This document shows positions 22,291 to 30,453 of a DNA stretch of 52,464 nt, one piece after another; the stretch's first letter is position 1, and each line of letters starts with the position of its first letter. The notes under the pieces are model-generated. The model saw only the letters and a program-made list of their open reading frames with translations. It ran no database searches and was not told where the DNA came from. Source of the DNA: Novosphingobium sp. UBA6272 (lineage in GTDB: Bacteria > Pseudomonadota > Alphaproteobacteria > Sphingomonadales > Sphingomonadaceae). Location of the stretch: contig NZ_DJUW01000018.1 in NCBI RefSeq assembly GCF_002440635.1, positions 1 to 52,464 on the forward strand. Direction: 5' to 3'. The translations under genes and the position numbers were made by a program.

Positions 22291-23400
22291 ATGGATACCG
22301 ACCGCGACCTGCTTCCCGAAGGGCTTGAAGACCGCCTTCCCGCCGCTGCTGCTGCTGCTGCGCGGGTGACGCGGGCGGTGATCGATGTGCTGGACGGGCA
22401 CGGTTATGACCGGGTCCAGCCGCCCTCGATCGAGTTCGAGAAGTCGATGGCCAGCCGCATGGCCGGGGTCCAGCCGCGGCGGATGTTCCGCTTCGTCGAT
22501 CCGGCCAGCCTGCGCACCCTGGCGCTGCGCAGCGACATCACCGTCCAGGTCGGGCGGATCGCCGCGACCGCGCTGGCTGACAAGGCCCGCCCGTTGCGGC
22601 TCTGCTATGCCGGGCAGGTCGTGACGATCAAGGGCGACGGGCTTGATCCGACCCGCGAGCGGCTCCAGCTGGGAGCCGAACTGATCGGATCGGACAGCGT
22701 CGCCGCCGCCGGGGAAATCGTCGCCGCGGCGATTGAGGCGCTGAGCGCCGCCGGGGCGACCGGGCTCTCGGTCGACTTCACCCTGCCGGACCTGGTCGAT
22801 ACCTTGGCCGAAAAGGCCCTGCCGCTCGATGCGGGCAGGATCGAGGCGGTACGGCGCGAGCTGGACGCCAAGGATGCCGGCGGGCTGGTCGAGGCCGGGG
22901 GGCAGGCCTATCTGCCGCTGCTGACCGCGATCGGACCATTCGATAACGCGATCGAGCGGCTGGCGGCGATCGACGCGGGCGGGGCGCTGTCCAGCCGGAT
23001 CAAGGCGCTGCGCGAAGTGGCGGCACGGGTGAAGGGCAAGGCCCGCCTGACGCTCGATCCCAGCGAACGCCACGGCTTCGAATACCAGTCCTGGTTCGGT
23101 TTCACGATCTACGCCGACGGCGTATCGGGCGCGCTCGGCCGGGGCGGATCGTACCGCATCCTCGGGCTCGACGAGCCGGCCATCGGCTTCTCGCTCTATC
23201 CCGATGCCTTGATCGACGCGCTGGCCGGCAAGGAAGCCGCCCGCGACGCGTTGTTCCTGCCGCTCGGCCACGATCCGGCCCAGGCCGACCGCCTGCGCGC
23301 AATCGGCTGGCGCACCGTGGCGGCGCTGAGCGAGGCTTGCGAGCCGGGCGCGCTGGGCTGCACCCACCGACTGGAACAGGGCGAAGCGGTTCGGCTTTAG
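22291..23400 (+). CDS. hisZ: ATP phosphoribosyltransferase regulatory subunit
   Basis: HisZ is a catalytically inactive histidyl-tRNA synthetase paralogue that activates the short form of HisG in the first step of histidine biosynthesis. 369 residues. It shows the class II synthetase-like VIDVLDGHGYDRVQPPSIEF, the motif-2-like LRTLALRSDITVQVGRIAAT, QVVTIKGDGLDPTRERLQLG and HGFEYQSWFGFTIYADGVSG. The C-terminal anticodon-binding domain of HisRS is missing, as expected. The ATG at 22291 gives a typical N-terminus; an in-frame ATG upstream lies close to the repeat arm. It lies between serA and purA; no hisG is in the window. Confidence 0.92.
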   Translation: MDTDRDLLPEGLEDRLPAAAAAAARVTRAVIDVLDGHGYDRVQPPSIEFEKSMASRMAGVQPRRMFRFVDPASLRTLALRSDITVQVGRIAATALADKARPLRLCYAGQVVTIKGDGLDPTRERLQLGAELIGSDSVAAAGEIVAAAIEALSAAGATGLSVDFTLPDLVDTLAEKALPLDAGRIEAVRRELDAKDAGGLVEAGGQAYLPLLTAIGPFDNAIERLAAIDAGGALSSRIKALREVAARVKGKARLTLDPSERHGFEYQSWFGFTIYADGVSGALGRGGSYRILGLDEPAIGFSLYPDALIDALAGKEAARDALFLPLGHDPAQADRLRAIGWRTVAALSEACEPGALGCTHRLEQGEAVRL

Positions 23401-24320
23401 CGCAGCACGCGCTTCAGCCACTCATCGACCACTGCCGTGGCAGGATAGCCAGGATCGCCGAGGCGGCGGTTGATCTCCATATGCCCTTTAACGCCCCGCC
23501 CCTCGAACGCGCGCCGCTCGACCCGGGTTCTGCCCTTGCGTAGCGCGGTTTCAAGGCCCTTGTTCTGGGCAATGCCGTCCTGCCGCTGGACATGGATCAG
23601 CAGGAAGGCCGGAGCATTGGGCGCCTTGGCCTGCAGCGTGGGTGATAGCGCACGCTGGCGGGCGGGATCGGTGCCGAATGCCTGGACATAGGTATCGTGC
23701 ATGAAGTTGCCGCCATCGGCGATCTGCTTTTCCACGTCATAGCAGGCCCCGTCGATCGGCAGCACGCCATCGAGCGCAGCGAACGACAGTCCCGCGCCGC
23801 GCAGGTATTGCTCGTCGGTGCCGACCAGCGAAACCAGGTGCGCCCCGGCGCTGTGGCCCATCAGCACGATCCGGCCCGGATCGAAGCCGAGCCGCGCGGC
23901 ATTGTCGATCAGATAGCGCAGCGCCGCGGCGACATCGGCGCCTTGCTGCTCGACCGTCGCATCGGGAACCAGCCGGTAATTGATAGAGGCATAGGCGTAA
24001 TTCTCGCCCGTATAGTGCGGGGCCTTCCAGTTGCCGTCGGCATTGTCCTTGCTGCCGCGCTTCCATCCGCCGCCGTGGACGAAGACGATCAGCGGTGCGC
24101 GGCGGCTGCCGTTCGCTGGGGGATAGAAATCAAGCTGCTGCATGCGGTCGCTGCCATAGGACATGGTCTGCTTGGGGGTCGGCTGCGGCGCGGCGGCATC
24201 GGCGCTCGCTCCGCCGCGCCCGCCCAGCCGCTCACGCAGGCGGTCTCCGGGGCGGGCTTCGGCCAGCGTGCCGGCGATCAGCGCGGCACCGGCGAGGGTC
24301 AGGATAATGGCTTTTCTCAT
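23397..24320 (-). CDS. Secreted alpha/beta-hydrolase (carboxylesterase/arylformamidase type)
   Basis: 307 residues from the ATG at 24320, with signal peptide MRKAIILTLAGAALIAGTLA (cleavage near EARP). The alpha/beta-hydrolase core has the oxyanion motif FVHGGGWKRGS, ASINYRLVPDATVEQQGADV, the nucleophile Ser in VLMGHSAGAHLVSLVG and a C-terminal His in GVKGHMEINRRLGDPGYPAT. HGGGW plus GHSAGAH is typical of the esterase/kynurenine-formamidase group. It is convergent with hisZ, with the stops overlapping by four bases. The substrate is unknown. Confidence 0.85.
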   Translation of the reverse strand: MRKAIILTLAGAALIAGTLAEARPGDRLRERLGGRGGASADAAAPQPTPKQTMSYGSDRMQQLDFYPPANGSRRAPLIVFVHGGGWKRGSKDNADGNWKAPHYTGENYAYASINYRLVPDATVEQQGADVAAALRYLIDNAARLGFDPGRIVLMGHSAGAHLVSLVGTDEQYLRGAGLSFAALDGVLPIDGACYDVEKQIADGGNFMHDTYVQAFGTDPARQRALSPTLQAKAPNAPAFLLIHVQRQDGIAQNKGLETALRKGRTRVERRAFEGRGVKGHMEINRRLGDPGYPATAVVDEWLKRVLR

Positions 24321-24404
24321 GGCGATACTCCCTTTGCCACAAGGCTGATTGATCAAGTCTTGCCGGACCAGCCGCAAATTGTCGCGGTTTGTCGCTGCGC
24401 TGCC

Positions 24405-24433
24405 TTGACTTTGCCCCATCCCAGCAACTAGGG
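24405..24433 (+). promoter_or_regulatory. Candidate purA promoter
   Basis: TTGACT (24405-24410), a 17-bp spacer and CTAGGG (24428-24433), about 107 bp upstream of the purA start. The form resembles the coxB promoter TTGAGG-N17-TATAGG. Confidence 0.4.
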
Positions 24434-24539
24434 GCCGCTCCGCACAGCGGGCCGCCTTGCGGTCCATCGCTCCGTCCCCAGCGCCGAGTCCTGTCGAAGG
24501 GCGCTTGCGGATTACCCCGGCAGGGGTAGGACTCTATCC

Positions 24540-25832
24540 ATGGCAAACGTAACCGTTATCGGCGCCCAGTGGGGCGATGAAGGCAAAGGCAAGATCGTCG
24601 ACTGGCTGGCCAGCCGGGCGGACGCCGTGGTGCGGTTCCAGGGCGGGCACAACGCCGGGCACACGCTGGTGGTGGGCGACAAGGTCTACAAGCTCAGCCT
24701 GCTGCCCTCGGGCATTGTCACCGGAACGCTGTCGCTGATCGGCAACGGGGTGGTGCTCGATCCGTGGCACTTCCGGGATGAAGTGGCCAAGCTCAAGGGG
24801 CAGGGGGTCGATGTCAATCCGCAGAACCTGCAGGTTGCGGAAAATGCCCCGCTGATCCTGCCGTTCCACCGCGATCTCGATGCCTTGCGCGAGGACGCCA
24901 GCGGCGCGGGCAAGATCGGCACCACCCGGCGCGGGATCGGCCCGGCCTATGAAGACAAGGTTGGCCGCCGCTCGATCCGGGTCTGCGACCTCGCCCACCT
25001 CGACGATCTCGGTCCGCAGCTGGACCGGATCTGCGCGCATCACGATGCGCTGCGCGTCGGGTTCGGCCAGCCGCCGATCGACCGCGAGCGCCTGCTGAAG
25101 GACTTGTGGGACATCGCCGCTTTCGTCCTGCCGTTCGCCAAACCGGTGTGGCGGACGCTCAACGATGCCCGCAAGGCCGGCAAGCGGATTCTGTTCGAAG
25201 GCGCCCAGGGCGTGCTGCTCGATGTCGATCACGGCACTTACCCGTTCGTTACCAGCTCCAACACGGTCAGCGGCACCGCCGCCAGTGGCTCGGGCATGGG
25301 GCCCAATGCGCCGGGCTTCGTGCTGGGGATCGTCAAGGCCTATACCACCCGCGTTGGCAGCGGCCCGTTCCCGACCGAGCTGGAAGACGAAGTCGGCCAG
25401 CACCTGGGTGAGCGCGGCCACGAATTCGGCACGGTCACCGGACGCAAGCGCCGCTGCGGCTGGTTCGATGCGGTGCTGACCCGGCAAAGCTGCACAATCT
25501 CAGGCGTGACCGGGATTGCGCTGACCAAGCTCGACGTGCTCGACGATTTCGAGACGGTGAAGATCTGCACCGGCTACAAGCTGCGCGGGGCGACGATGGA
25601 CTATTTCCCCGCGCACGCTGCCGATCAGGCCGCGGTCGAGCCGATCTACGAGGAAATGCCCGGCTGGAAGGGCCAGACCACCGCCGGCGCACGCAGCTGG
25701 GCTGATCTCCCGGCCCAAGCGATCAAATATATCCAGCGGGTTCAGGAACTGATCGAAACCCCGGTGGCGCTGGTCAGCACCAGTCCCGAGCGCGAGGACA
25801 CGATCCTGGTCCGCGATCCGTTTGTGGATTGA
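24540..25832 (+). CDS. purA: Adenylosuccinate synthetase
   Basis: Uses GTP to join IMP and aspartate to adenylosuccinate in AMP synthesis. 430 residues with the glycine-rich loop IGAQWGDEGKGKIVDWLA (residues 6-23; Asp13 is the base), FQGGHNAGHTLVVGDKVYKL, KIGTTRRGIGPAYEDKVGRR, FEGAQGVLLDVDHGTYPFVT and GRKRRCGWFDAVLTRQSCTI. The ATG at 24540 is preceded by CAGGGGTAGG. Its 3' end overlaps the reading frame of the L,D-transpeptidase. The call is secure. Confidence 0.97.
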   Translation: MANVTVIGAQWGDEGKGKIVDWLASRADAVVRFQGGHNAGHTLVVGDKVYKLSLLPSGIVTGTLSLIGNGVVLDPWHFRDEVAKLKGQGVDVNPQNLQVAENAPLILPFHRDLDALREDASGAGKIGTTRRGIGPAYEDKVGRRSIRVCDLAHLDDLGPQLDRICAHHDALRVGFGQPPIDRERLLKDLWDIAAFVLPFAKPVWRTLNDARKAGKRILFEGAQGVLLDVDHGTYPFVTSSNTVSGTAASGSGMGPNAPGFVLGIVKAYTTRVGSGPFPTELEDEVGQHLGERGHEFGTVTGRKRRCGWFDAVLTRQSCTISGVTGIALTKLDVLDDFETVKICTGYKLRGATMDYFPAHAADQAAVEPIYEEMPGWKGQTTAGARSWADLPAQAIKYIQRVQELIETPVALVSTSPEREDTILVRDPFVD

Positions 25833-26346
25833 AGGCGTGCGGCGGCGGCTTCTCCTTGGGGGTGCCCTCCTGCTCCTGACCGGAGCCGCCACGCCCGCGC
25901 CGCCGCTGTCCTTTCCCGAAGTCGATCACATTCTCGTCGCCAAGGCGGCGCGGACCATGACGCTGTTCGGCACCGACGGATCGGTCACGGTGATTCGGAA
26001 TATCCAGCTGGGCGATGCCCCGGTCGGCCCCAAGCAGTTCGAAGGGGACGAGAAGACCCCCGAGGGCCGCTTCACGATCGACTATGGCAACCCGCAGAGC
26101 GCTTATCACCTCTCGCTCCACATCGACTATCCGCGCGCCGAGCATGTCGCCTATGCGCAAAGCCATGGCCGCAGTGCCGGGGGAATGATCATGATCCACG
26201 GCCAGCCCAACGACTGGCCCGGCGCAGACCTTGGCGCGCGCGTGCCAGGCGACTGGACTGACGGCTGCATCGCCCTGGCGAACGAAGAGATCGAAGCACT
26301 GTGGGACGCGGTGCCGGATGGCACGCCGATCGAGATCAGGCCGTAA
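25822..26346 (+). CDS. L,D-transpeptidase catalytic domain (YkuD) protein, exported
   Basis: 174 residues (TTG start at 25822 inside purA; a GTG at 25837 would remove five residues). There is a signal-like hydrophobic start (RRRLLLGGALLLLTGAATPA). The YkuD core is seen in ARTMTLFGTDGSVTVIRNIQ, GDEKTPEGRFTIDYGNPQSA, His in MIMIHGQPND and the catalytic Cys in DWTDGCIALANEEIEALW. Such enzymes make or edit 3-3 crosslinks in peptidoglycan or attach proteins to it. It has an ErfK/YbiS-like single domain without a peptidoglycan-binding module. The close overlap with purA suggests cotranscription. Confidence 0.88.
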   Translation: MWIEGVRRRLLLGGALLLLTGAATPAPPLSFPEVDHILVAKAARTMTLFGTDGSVTVIRNIQLGDAPVGPKQFEGDEKTPEGRFTIDYGNPQSAYHLSLHIDYPRAEHVAYAQSHGRSAGGMIMIHGQPNDWPGADLGARVPGDWTDGCIALANEEIEALWDAVPDGTPIEIRP

Positions 26347-26893
26347 GGTAGTGGAATTTCGTGGCGTCGATCATGAAGCAGAGTTCGGTTATGCCTTTCG
26401 CATCTGGGTCAAGCGTCAAGCTCTCATCATCGACGAACATGATAATCAGCTTGCCGGGTGCGTCTTGTGAGATGGCTGCGACTTCGGTCATCGGGCGAAG
26501 CCGTTCAATTCCGGCTCTGTTTGAATAGGACAGCATCGAATAGCGAAAACAGACATTGGCTCGATGGATTCGCCGGATCTGCCAAAGGCAGCCGATGGAG
26601 CAGGCTGCCATTAACAGCACCATCCCGTTCATTACTTGCAGTTGGTGTGCCGCGTCTTCCCGGGCCGAGCCGACAATTGTCCGGAGGCAAAAGAGTGTTG
26701 CAGTCAAGAACAGCAAACCTGCCAACGAAATCCAATGCTTGGCGCCCGGAACGATGCGTTGCCAGTTGTGGCGGTCACTCTTCGCATAGCGATCGCGGTT
26801 CACCAATATGTCGACCCCGACCGAGGTGAAGTAGGCTACCAAGGCGCCGACAAGATACGCAGGCAGATGGGACATCACGCCATTTTGCGTCAT
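26336..26893 (-). CDS. Unknown membrane protein, AT-richer than neighbours
   Basis: 185 residues from an ATG at 26893 (an in-frame TTG at 26905 and an ATG at 26875 are alternatives). One hydrophobic segment lies at about 6-22 (YLVGALVAYFTSVGVDILVN), a second at about 48-65 (ISLAGLLFLTATLFCLRTIV) and a third at about 80-95 (MVLLMAACSIGCLWQI). The C-terminal soluble part (LRPMTEVAAISQDAPGKLII) has alternating strands like a small PH- or lipid-sensing domain. It is convergent with the transpeptidase and overlaps it by about ten bases. Base composition is more AT-rich than its neighbours. I do not recognise a family. Confidence 0.6.
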   Translation of the reverse strand: MTQNGVMSHLPAYLVGALVAYFTSVGVDILVNRDRYAKSDRHNWQRIVPGAKHWISLAGLLFLTATLFCLRTIVGSAREDAAHQLQVMNGMVLLMAACSIGCLWQIRRIHRANVCFRYSMLSYSNRAGIERLRPMTEVAAISQDAPGKLIIMFVDDESLTLDPDAKGITELCFMIDATKFHYLTA

Positions 26894-26905
26894 GTGGGTT
26901 ACCAA

Positions 26906-27165
26906 ATCCGTACCGCATCACAACCTGCGAAGCAGTCCGCATTGATTCACTTTTCGAGCAATCGTGAAAGTTGCACTTCCGTCGTCACCTTTGGACAAGT
27001 CCGCCGACCCGGTCCGTTTTGGCTTCACCTCTCATCTGTGTCTGGGCCAGCCCGCGGTCACGCGCAAGCCGCATCACTCTGACCAACCAGAAGATCGCGG
27101 CGTTGTTGGAGGCGGTTGCTTTTGGCTCAGTGAACGGGCTTAGGCCGTGAAAACTTGATCCATTC
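26906..27165. other. Non-coding stretch upstream of the MarR-like regulator
   Basis: Reading frames in this stretch lack ribosome sites and protein-like sequence. I see no repeat or RNA structure. It is followed directly by the promoter at 27166. Confidence 0.45.
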
Positions 27166-27207
27166 TTGACGTATTCTCTTTTTGTTCTATTCATGTTCGC
27201 GAAACAT
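27166..27207 (+). promoter_or_regulatory. Promoter and palindromic operator of the MarR-like regulator
   Basis: TTGACG (27166-27171) with a TATTCA-like -10 about 16 bp on. It overlaps the dyad CATGTT-CGCGA-AACATG (27192-27208), which sits 13 bp before the start at 27221. It is likely an autorepression site of the winged-helix protein. Confidence 0.5.
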
Positions 27208-27220
27208 GGAGTCGGAACAG

Positions 27221-28222
27221 ATGGCACAGCCCGGATCATCGGCCAATTTCGCTTACGATCGCGCCGCCAACGATGCGGCGCCGATGCCGCTTTCACTCGC
27301 TGTCTACGCCGATCGGGCCCACGTTCGCGCGCTGATTCGTGAGGATGCCGAGGCGGCGGGGTTCCGGATCGGCGAGGTGGCCGGGATCGAGGCCCTGCTG
27401 GAGGGTGAGGCGCGGCCGCTCGGCGAGGTCGTCCTGCTTGATTGCCCCGAAGTCGACGGCGCTTCGCTTGCTGCCCTGGCGCGGCTCGACATGCGGGTGG
27501 CGCATGCCGGGGCGCATCTGGTGGTCTCAACCACGGTTGCGGCGCTCGACGACGTGTTCGGCTGCCTCGATCAGTCCGGCGCGCAGATCCTGGTCGATCC
27601 CAGCCGGGCCGAGCGGGTGCTGGCGCTGGGCCGGGTGCTGGCACGGGTGCCCAACCTGCGGGTCCGCGAATTGTCGGACGAAGACCGGCTGGCGCTGCTG
27701 CGGCTGACCGAGCAGGTCAGCCAGATCGCCGCCCGGCTCGACAAGCTGGCACCGCCGCCGGGCGAGGGCCGGGCCGATGGGGAGAGCGCCTTCCGCTTCG
27801 AGAGCCCACGGCCGGGTTTTGCCCAGCCCGATGGCGATGCCAGTGAACGACTGGTGCGGGCGACGCGTCCGGCCTTGCCCGACCCGCGGCTGGTGCGGCG
27901 GATCATCCGCCAGCGCCAATTGCGTGCGCGGTTCTTCGATGGCGATCTGTTCGCCGATCCGGCCTGGGATATGCTGCTCGATCTCACCGCAGCGCGGGCC
28001 GAACATACCCGGGTCTCGGTCACCAGCCTGTGCATTGCCAGCGGCGTACCGCCAACCACCGCGCTGCGCTGGATCGGCCAGATGATCGATGGCGGCCTGC
28101 TCGAACGGGTCGAGGACGAAGCCGACCGCCGCCGCGCCTTCATCACCCTGACCGACCGGGCCGCCGATGCCATGGCGCGCTATTTCGCCGAACTCGGCAC
28201 GAATGCCGCGCGCTTGGTTTAG
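27221..28222 (+). CDS. Transcriptional regulator: receiver-like N-terminal domain plus MarR-type winged helix
   Basis: 333 residues. The N-terminal half (LAVYADRAHVRALIREDAEA; GEVVLLDCPEVDG; HLVVSTTVAALDDVFGCLDQ; QILVDPSRAERVLALGRVL) folds like a response-regulator receiver. It keeps an Asp near the usual acceptor, but the Lys that completes the site is not seen. The C-terminal part has LIRRIIRQRQLRAR-like helices and the MarR winged helix VTSLCIASGVPPTTALRWIG, GGLLERVEDEADRRRAFITL. The ATG at 27221 is chosen for GGAG at 27208-27211; an in-frame ATG at 27206 would overlap the operator. The target genes are unknown; autoregulation is suggested by the palindrome. Confidence 0.8.
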   Translation: MAQPGSSANFAYDRAANDAAPMPLSLAVYADRAHVRALIREDAEAAGFRIGEVAGIEALLEGEARPLGEVVLLDCPEVDGASLAALARLDMRVAHAGAHLVVSTTVAALDDVFGCLDQSGAQILVDPSRAERVLALGRVLARVPNLRVRELSDEDRLALLRLTEQVSQIAARLDKLAPPPGEGRADGESAFRFESPRPGFAQPDGDASERLVRATRPALPDPRLVRRIIRQRQLRARFFDGDLFADPAWDMLLDLTAARAEHTRVSVTSLCIASGVPPTTALRWIGQMIDGGLLERVEDEADRRRAFITLTDRAADAMARYFAELGTNAARLV

Positions 28223-28286
28223 GGCTTTTCTCCGCGAGGATGTTGGGCTAGGGGCTGCGGCCTTGGCCCCATTGCGATGGTGTGCC

Positions 28287-28362
28287 GGGCGCTTAGCTCA
28301 GTTGGTAGAGCATCTCGTTTACACCGAGAGGGTCAGCGGTTCGAGCCCGTTAGCGCCCACCA
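28287..28362 (+). tRNA. tRNA-Val (anticodon TAC), CCA encoded
   Basis: A 76-nt cloverleaf: acceptor GGGCGCT/AGCGCCC, D-arm GCTC...GAGC, anticodon stem TCTCG/CGAGA around the loop TTTACAC (TAC), T-loop GGTTCGAGCCC and a 3' CCA. The TAC anticodon reads GTA and GTG valine codons. A palindromic hairpin starts at the next base. Confidence 0.95.
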
Positions 28363-28406
28363 GTTTTCGGAATCAGATGATGTCCGGGGGACATCTTCCC
28401 GAAAAC
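28363..28406 (+). terminator. Long hairpin immediately after tRNA-Val
   Basis: GTTTTCGG/CCGAAAAC (28363-28370, 28399-28406) encloses a second stem GATGTCC/GGACATC with a GGG loop. It could fold as a terminator or processing signal. There is no T tract after it. Confidence 0.5.
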
Positions 28407-28494
28407 TCCCGAGCGATAGCGAAGGGGCACGCTTCAGGCGTTCAAATCCCGGTTCCGGCGAAAGTTTGGTCCGGGGGAACGTCCAAAAAGTCTC
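28407..28494. other. Non-coding sequence between the tRNA hairpin and a thioredoxin gene
   Basis: Contains GCGTTCAAATCCCGG, which recalls a tRNA T-arm, but the bases around it do not pair as a T-stem. It may be a tRNA-derived remnant or chance. Nothing else is seen. Confidence 0.35.
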
Positions 28495-29058
28495 TTACCG
28501 CGCTTCATCGACCAGCTTCAGCGTCTCGGCATCGCCCCATTCCCTGGGCGCGGCGATCCGCCACACCTCGCGGCCATCGGCGCCATACAGCACCGTCATC
28601 GGCAGGCTGGGCGCTTCATAGTGGAACGCCAGGTCGCCTTTGGGGTCAAGCCACGGTTCCAGCCGGGTCACTCCGCGTTCCTTCAGGAACTGACCGGCCT
28701 TTTCCGGCTGGCCCGAATCCTGGTTGATCGTCAGCACCTTGACCTTGCCGTCCAGCGTGTCCGCCAGCTTGTCGAGCGCGGGCAGTTCGGCCACGCAGGG
28801 TGCGCACCAGGTTGCCCACAGGTTGATCAGCAGCGGCTTGCCCTTGAGGCTTTGCAGGTCGAGCTTCTGGCCGGCCGGATCGGTCAGCACGAAATCGGGG
28901 AGCGCGCTGCCCTTTTTCGTGCGGTCGACCATGCCGCCCGCCGCCGGGGCGGCCGATGACGCTTGCGGTTGCGCCTCTTGCCCGCTTTGCCTATCGCACC
29001 CCGCGACAAGCACGGCAAACCCGAGGACAGCGGCGTTGAGCAAGCGGGAAGACAGCAC
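28495..29058 (-). CDS. TlpA/ResA-type thioredoxin-fold lipoprotein
   Basis: 187 residues from the GTG at 29058 (ribosome site GGAG seven bases upstream), with the signal ending at the lipobox LVAGC (Cys21). The thioredoxin domain has LINLWATWCAPCVAELPALD with active-site CAPC, VLTINQDSGQPEKAGQFLKE and the cis-Pro segment SLPMTVLYG. Such lipoproteins reduce or exchange disulfides in the periplasm, for example during cytochrome c maturation. It is divergent from argH with 16 bp between the two start codons, so the promoters must lie inside each other's coding regions. Confidence 0.9.
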   Translation of the reverse strand: MLSSRLLNAAVLGFAVLVAGCDRQSGQEAQPQASSAAPAAGGMVDRTKKGSALPDFVLTDPAGQKLDLQSLKGKPLLINLWATWCAPCVAELPALDKLADTLDGKVKVLTINQDSGQPEKAGQFLKERGVTRLEPWLDPKGDLAFHYEAPSLPMTVLYGADGREVWRIAAPREWGDAETLKLVDEAR

Positions 29059-29074
29059 AGGTGGCTCCAATTCG

Positions 29075-30448
29075 ATGTGGGGCGGGCGCTTCGCCGAAGG
29101 GCCCGCTGCGATCATGCGCGAGATAAATGCCTCGATCCCCTTCGACAAGGCGCTGTGGCGGCAAGATATCGCGGCGTCAAAGGCCCATGTGGACATGTTG
29201 TCGGCGCAGGGAATCGTTTCGGCTGATGATGCCGCGCTGATCGCTGGCGGGCTGGACCGGATCGCGGCCGAATACGAAGCGAGCGGCGTGCCCGAGGACT
29301 GGGACCTCGAAGACATCCACATGACCACCGAAAGCCGGCTGGCCGAGTTGATCGGTCCCGCCGCCGGGCGACTCCACACTGCCCGCAGCCGCAACGATCA
29401 GGTAGCAACCGATTTCAAGCTGTGGGTCCGTGAAGCGATGCAGTCGGCCGAGGCCGGGCTGCGCGCGCTGCAGGTCGCGCTGGTGACCCGCGCCGGCGAA
29501 CATGCCGCCAGCATCATGCCGGGCTTCACCCATCTGCAGACCGCCCAACCGGTCACGCTGGGACATCACCTGATGGCCTATTACGAGATGGCCGCGCGCG
29601 ACCGTTCGCGCTTTGTCGATGCCTATGCCCGGGCCGGGCAGTCCCCGCTCGGTGCGGCAGCGCTCGCCGGAACCGGCTTTCCGATCGATCGGCACCGCAC
29701 GGCGGCAGCGCTCGGATTTGATGCGCCGACCCGCAACAGCATCGATTCGGTTTCGGACCGCGATTTCGCGCTGGATTACCTGATGGCGGCGGCGCAGACC
29801 GCGCTGCACCTCTCGCGGCTGGCGGAAGAGTTCATCATCTGGGCCAGCCAGCCGTTCGGCTTCGTCACGCTGCCCGACAGTCTTTCGACCGGCAGCTCGA
29901 TCATGCCGCAGAAGAAGAACCCCGACGCGGCCGAACTGGTGCGCGGCCATGCCGGACGGATCGTCGGTTGCTTGACCGCGCTGATGATCACGATGAAGGG
30001 TCTGCCTCTGGCCTATTCGAAGGACATGCAGGACGACAAGCCGCCGGTGTTCGAAGCCGCGTCGCTGCTGACCCTGTCGCTCGCGGCAATGACCGGGATG
30101 GTAGAGGGTGCGACTTTCCGGACCGAGCGGATGCGCGCCGCCGCCGAGCTGGGCTATGCCACCGCCACCGATCTGGCCGACTGGCTGGTCCGTCAGGCGA
30201 ATATCCCCTTTCGCGAGGCGCACCATATCACCGGAACTGCGGTCAGGCTGGCCGAAAGTAAGGGGCTCGCGCTCGATCAGCTTTCGCTGGAAGAGCTCCG
30301 GGCAATTGATTCCCGGATCGACGAGCGGGTCTTTGCCGCCTTGTCGGTCGAGGCGTCGGTAGCGGCGCGGGCCAGCTATGGCGGAACCGCGCCCGATCAG
30401 GTAAGGGCGCGGGTGGCCGAAGCGCGTATCGCGCTGGGCCTGGAGTGA
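29075..30448 (+). CDS. argH: Argininosuccinate lyase
   Basis: Splits argininosuccinate to arginine and fumarate in the last step of arginine synthesis. 457 residues beginning MWGGRFAEGPAAIMREINAS. It shows EDIHMTTESRLAELIG, HTARSRNDQVATDFKLWVRE, MPGFTHLQTAQPVTLGHHLM (His), SSIMPQKKNPDAAELVRGHA (fumarase superfamily signature) and PLAYSKDMQDDKPPVFEAAS. The ATG at 29075 has AGGTGG about 10 bp upstream and fits the usual N-terminus. It heads a run argH-lptM-lysA. Confidence 0.97.
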   Translation: MWGGRFAEGPAAIMREINASIPFDKALWRQDIAASKAHVDMLSAQGIVSADDAALIAGGLDRIAAEYEASGVPEDWDLEDIHMTTESRLAELIGPAAGRLHTARSRNDQVATDFKLWVREAMQSAEAGLRALQVALVTRAGEHAASIMPGFTHLQTAQPVTLGHHLMAYYEMAARDRSRFVDAYARAGQSPLGAAALAGTGFPIDRHRTAAALGFDAPTRNSIDSVSDRDFALDYLMAAAQTALHLSRLAEEFIIWASQPFGFVTLPDSLSTGSSIMPQKKNPDAAELVRGHAGRIVGCLTALMITMKGLPLAYSKDMQDDKPPVFEAASLLTLSLAAMTGMVEGATFRTERMRAAAELGYATATDLADWLVRQANIPFREAHHITGTAVRLAESKGLALDQLSLEELRAIDSRIDERVFAALSVEASVAARASYGGTAPDQVRARVAEARIALGLE

Positions 30449-30453
30449 ACGCG

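Noticed and set aside
20418..22292. 624-residue minus-strand frame opposite serA
   Set aside because: Shadow of serA; composition is that of an antisense reading and includes the repeat arm.
28407..28494. tRNA-like GCGTTCAAATCCCGG sequence
   Set aside because: The bases flanking TTCAAAT do not form a T-stem, and no acceptor or D-arm partner was found.
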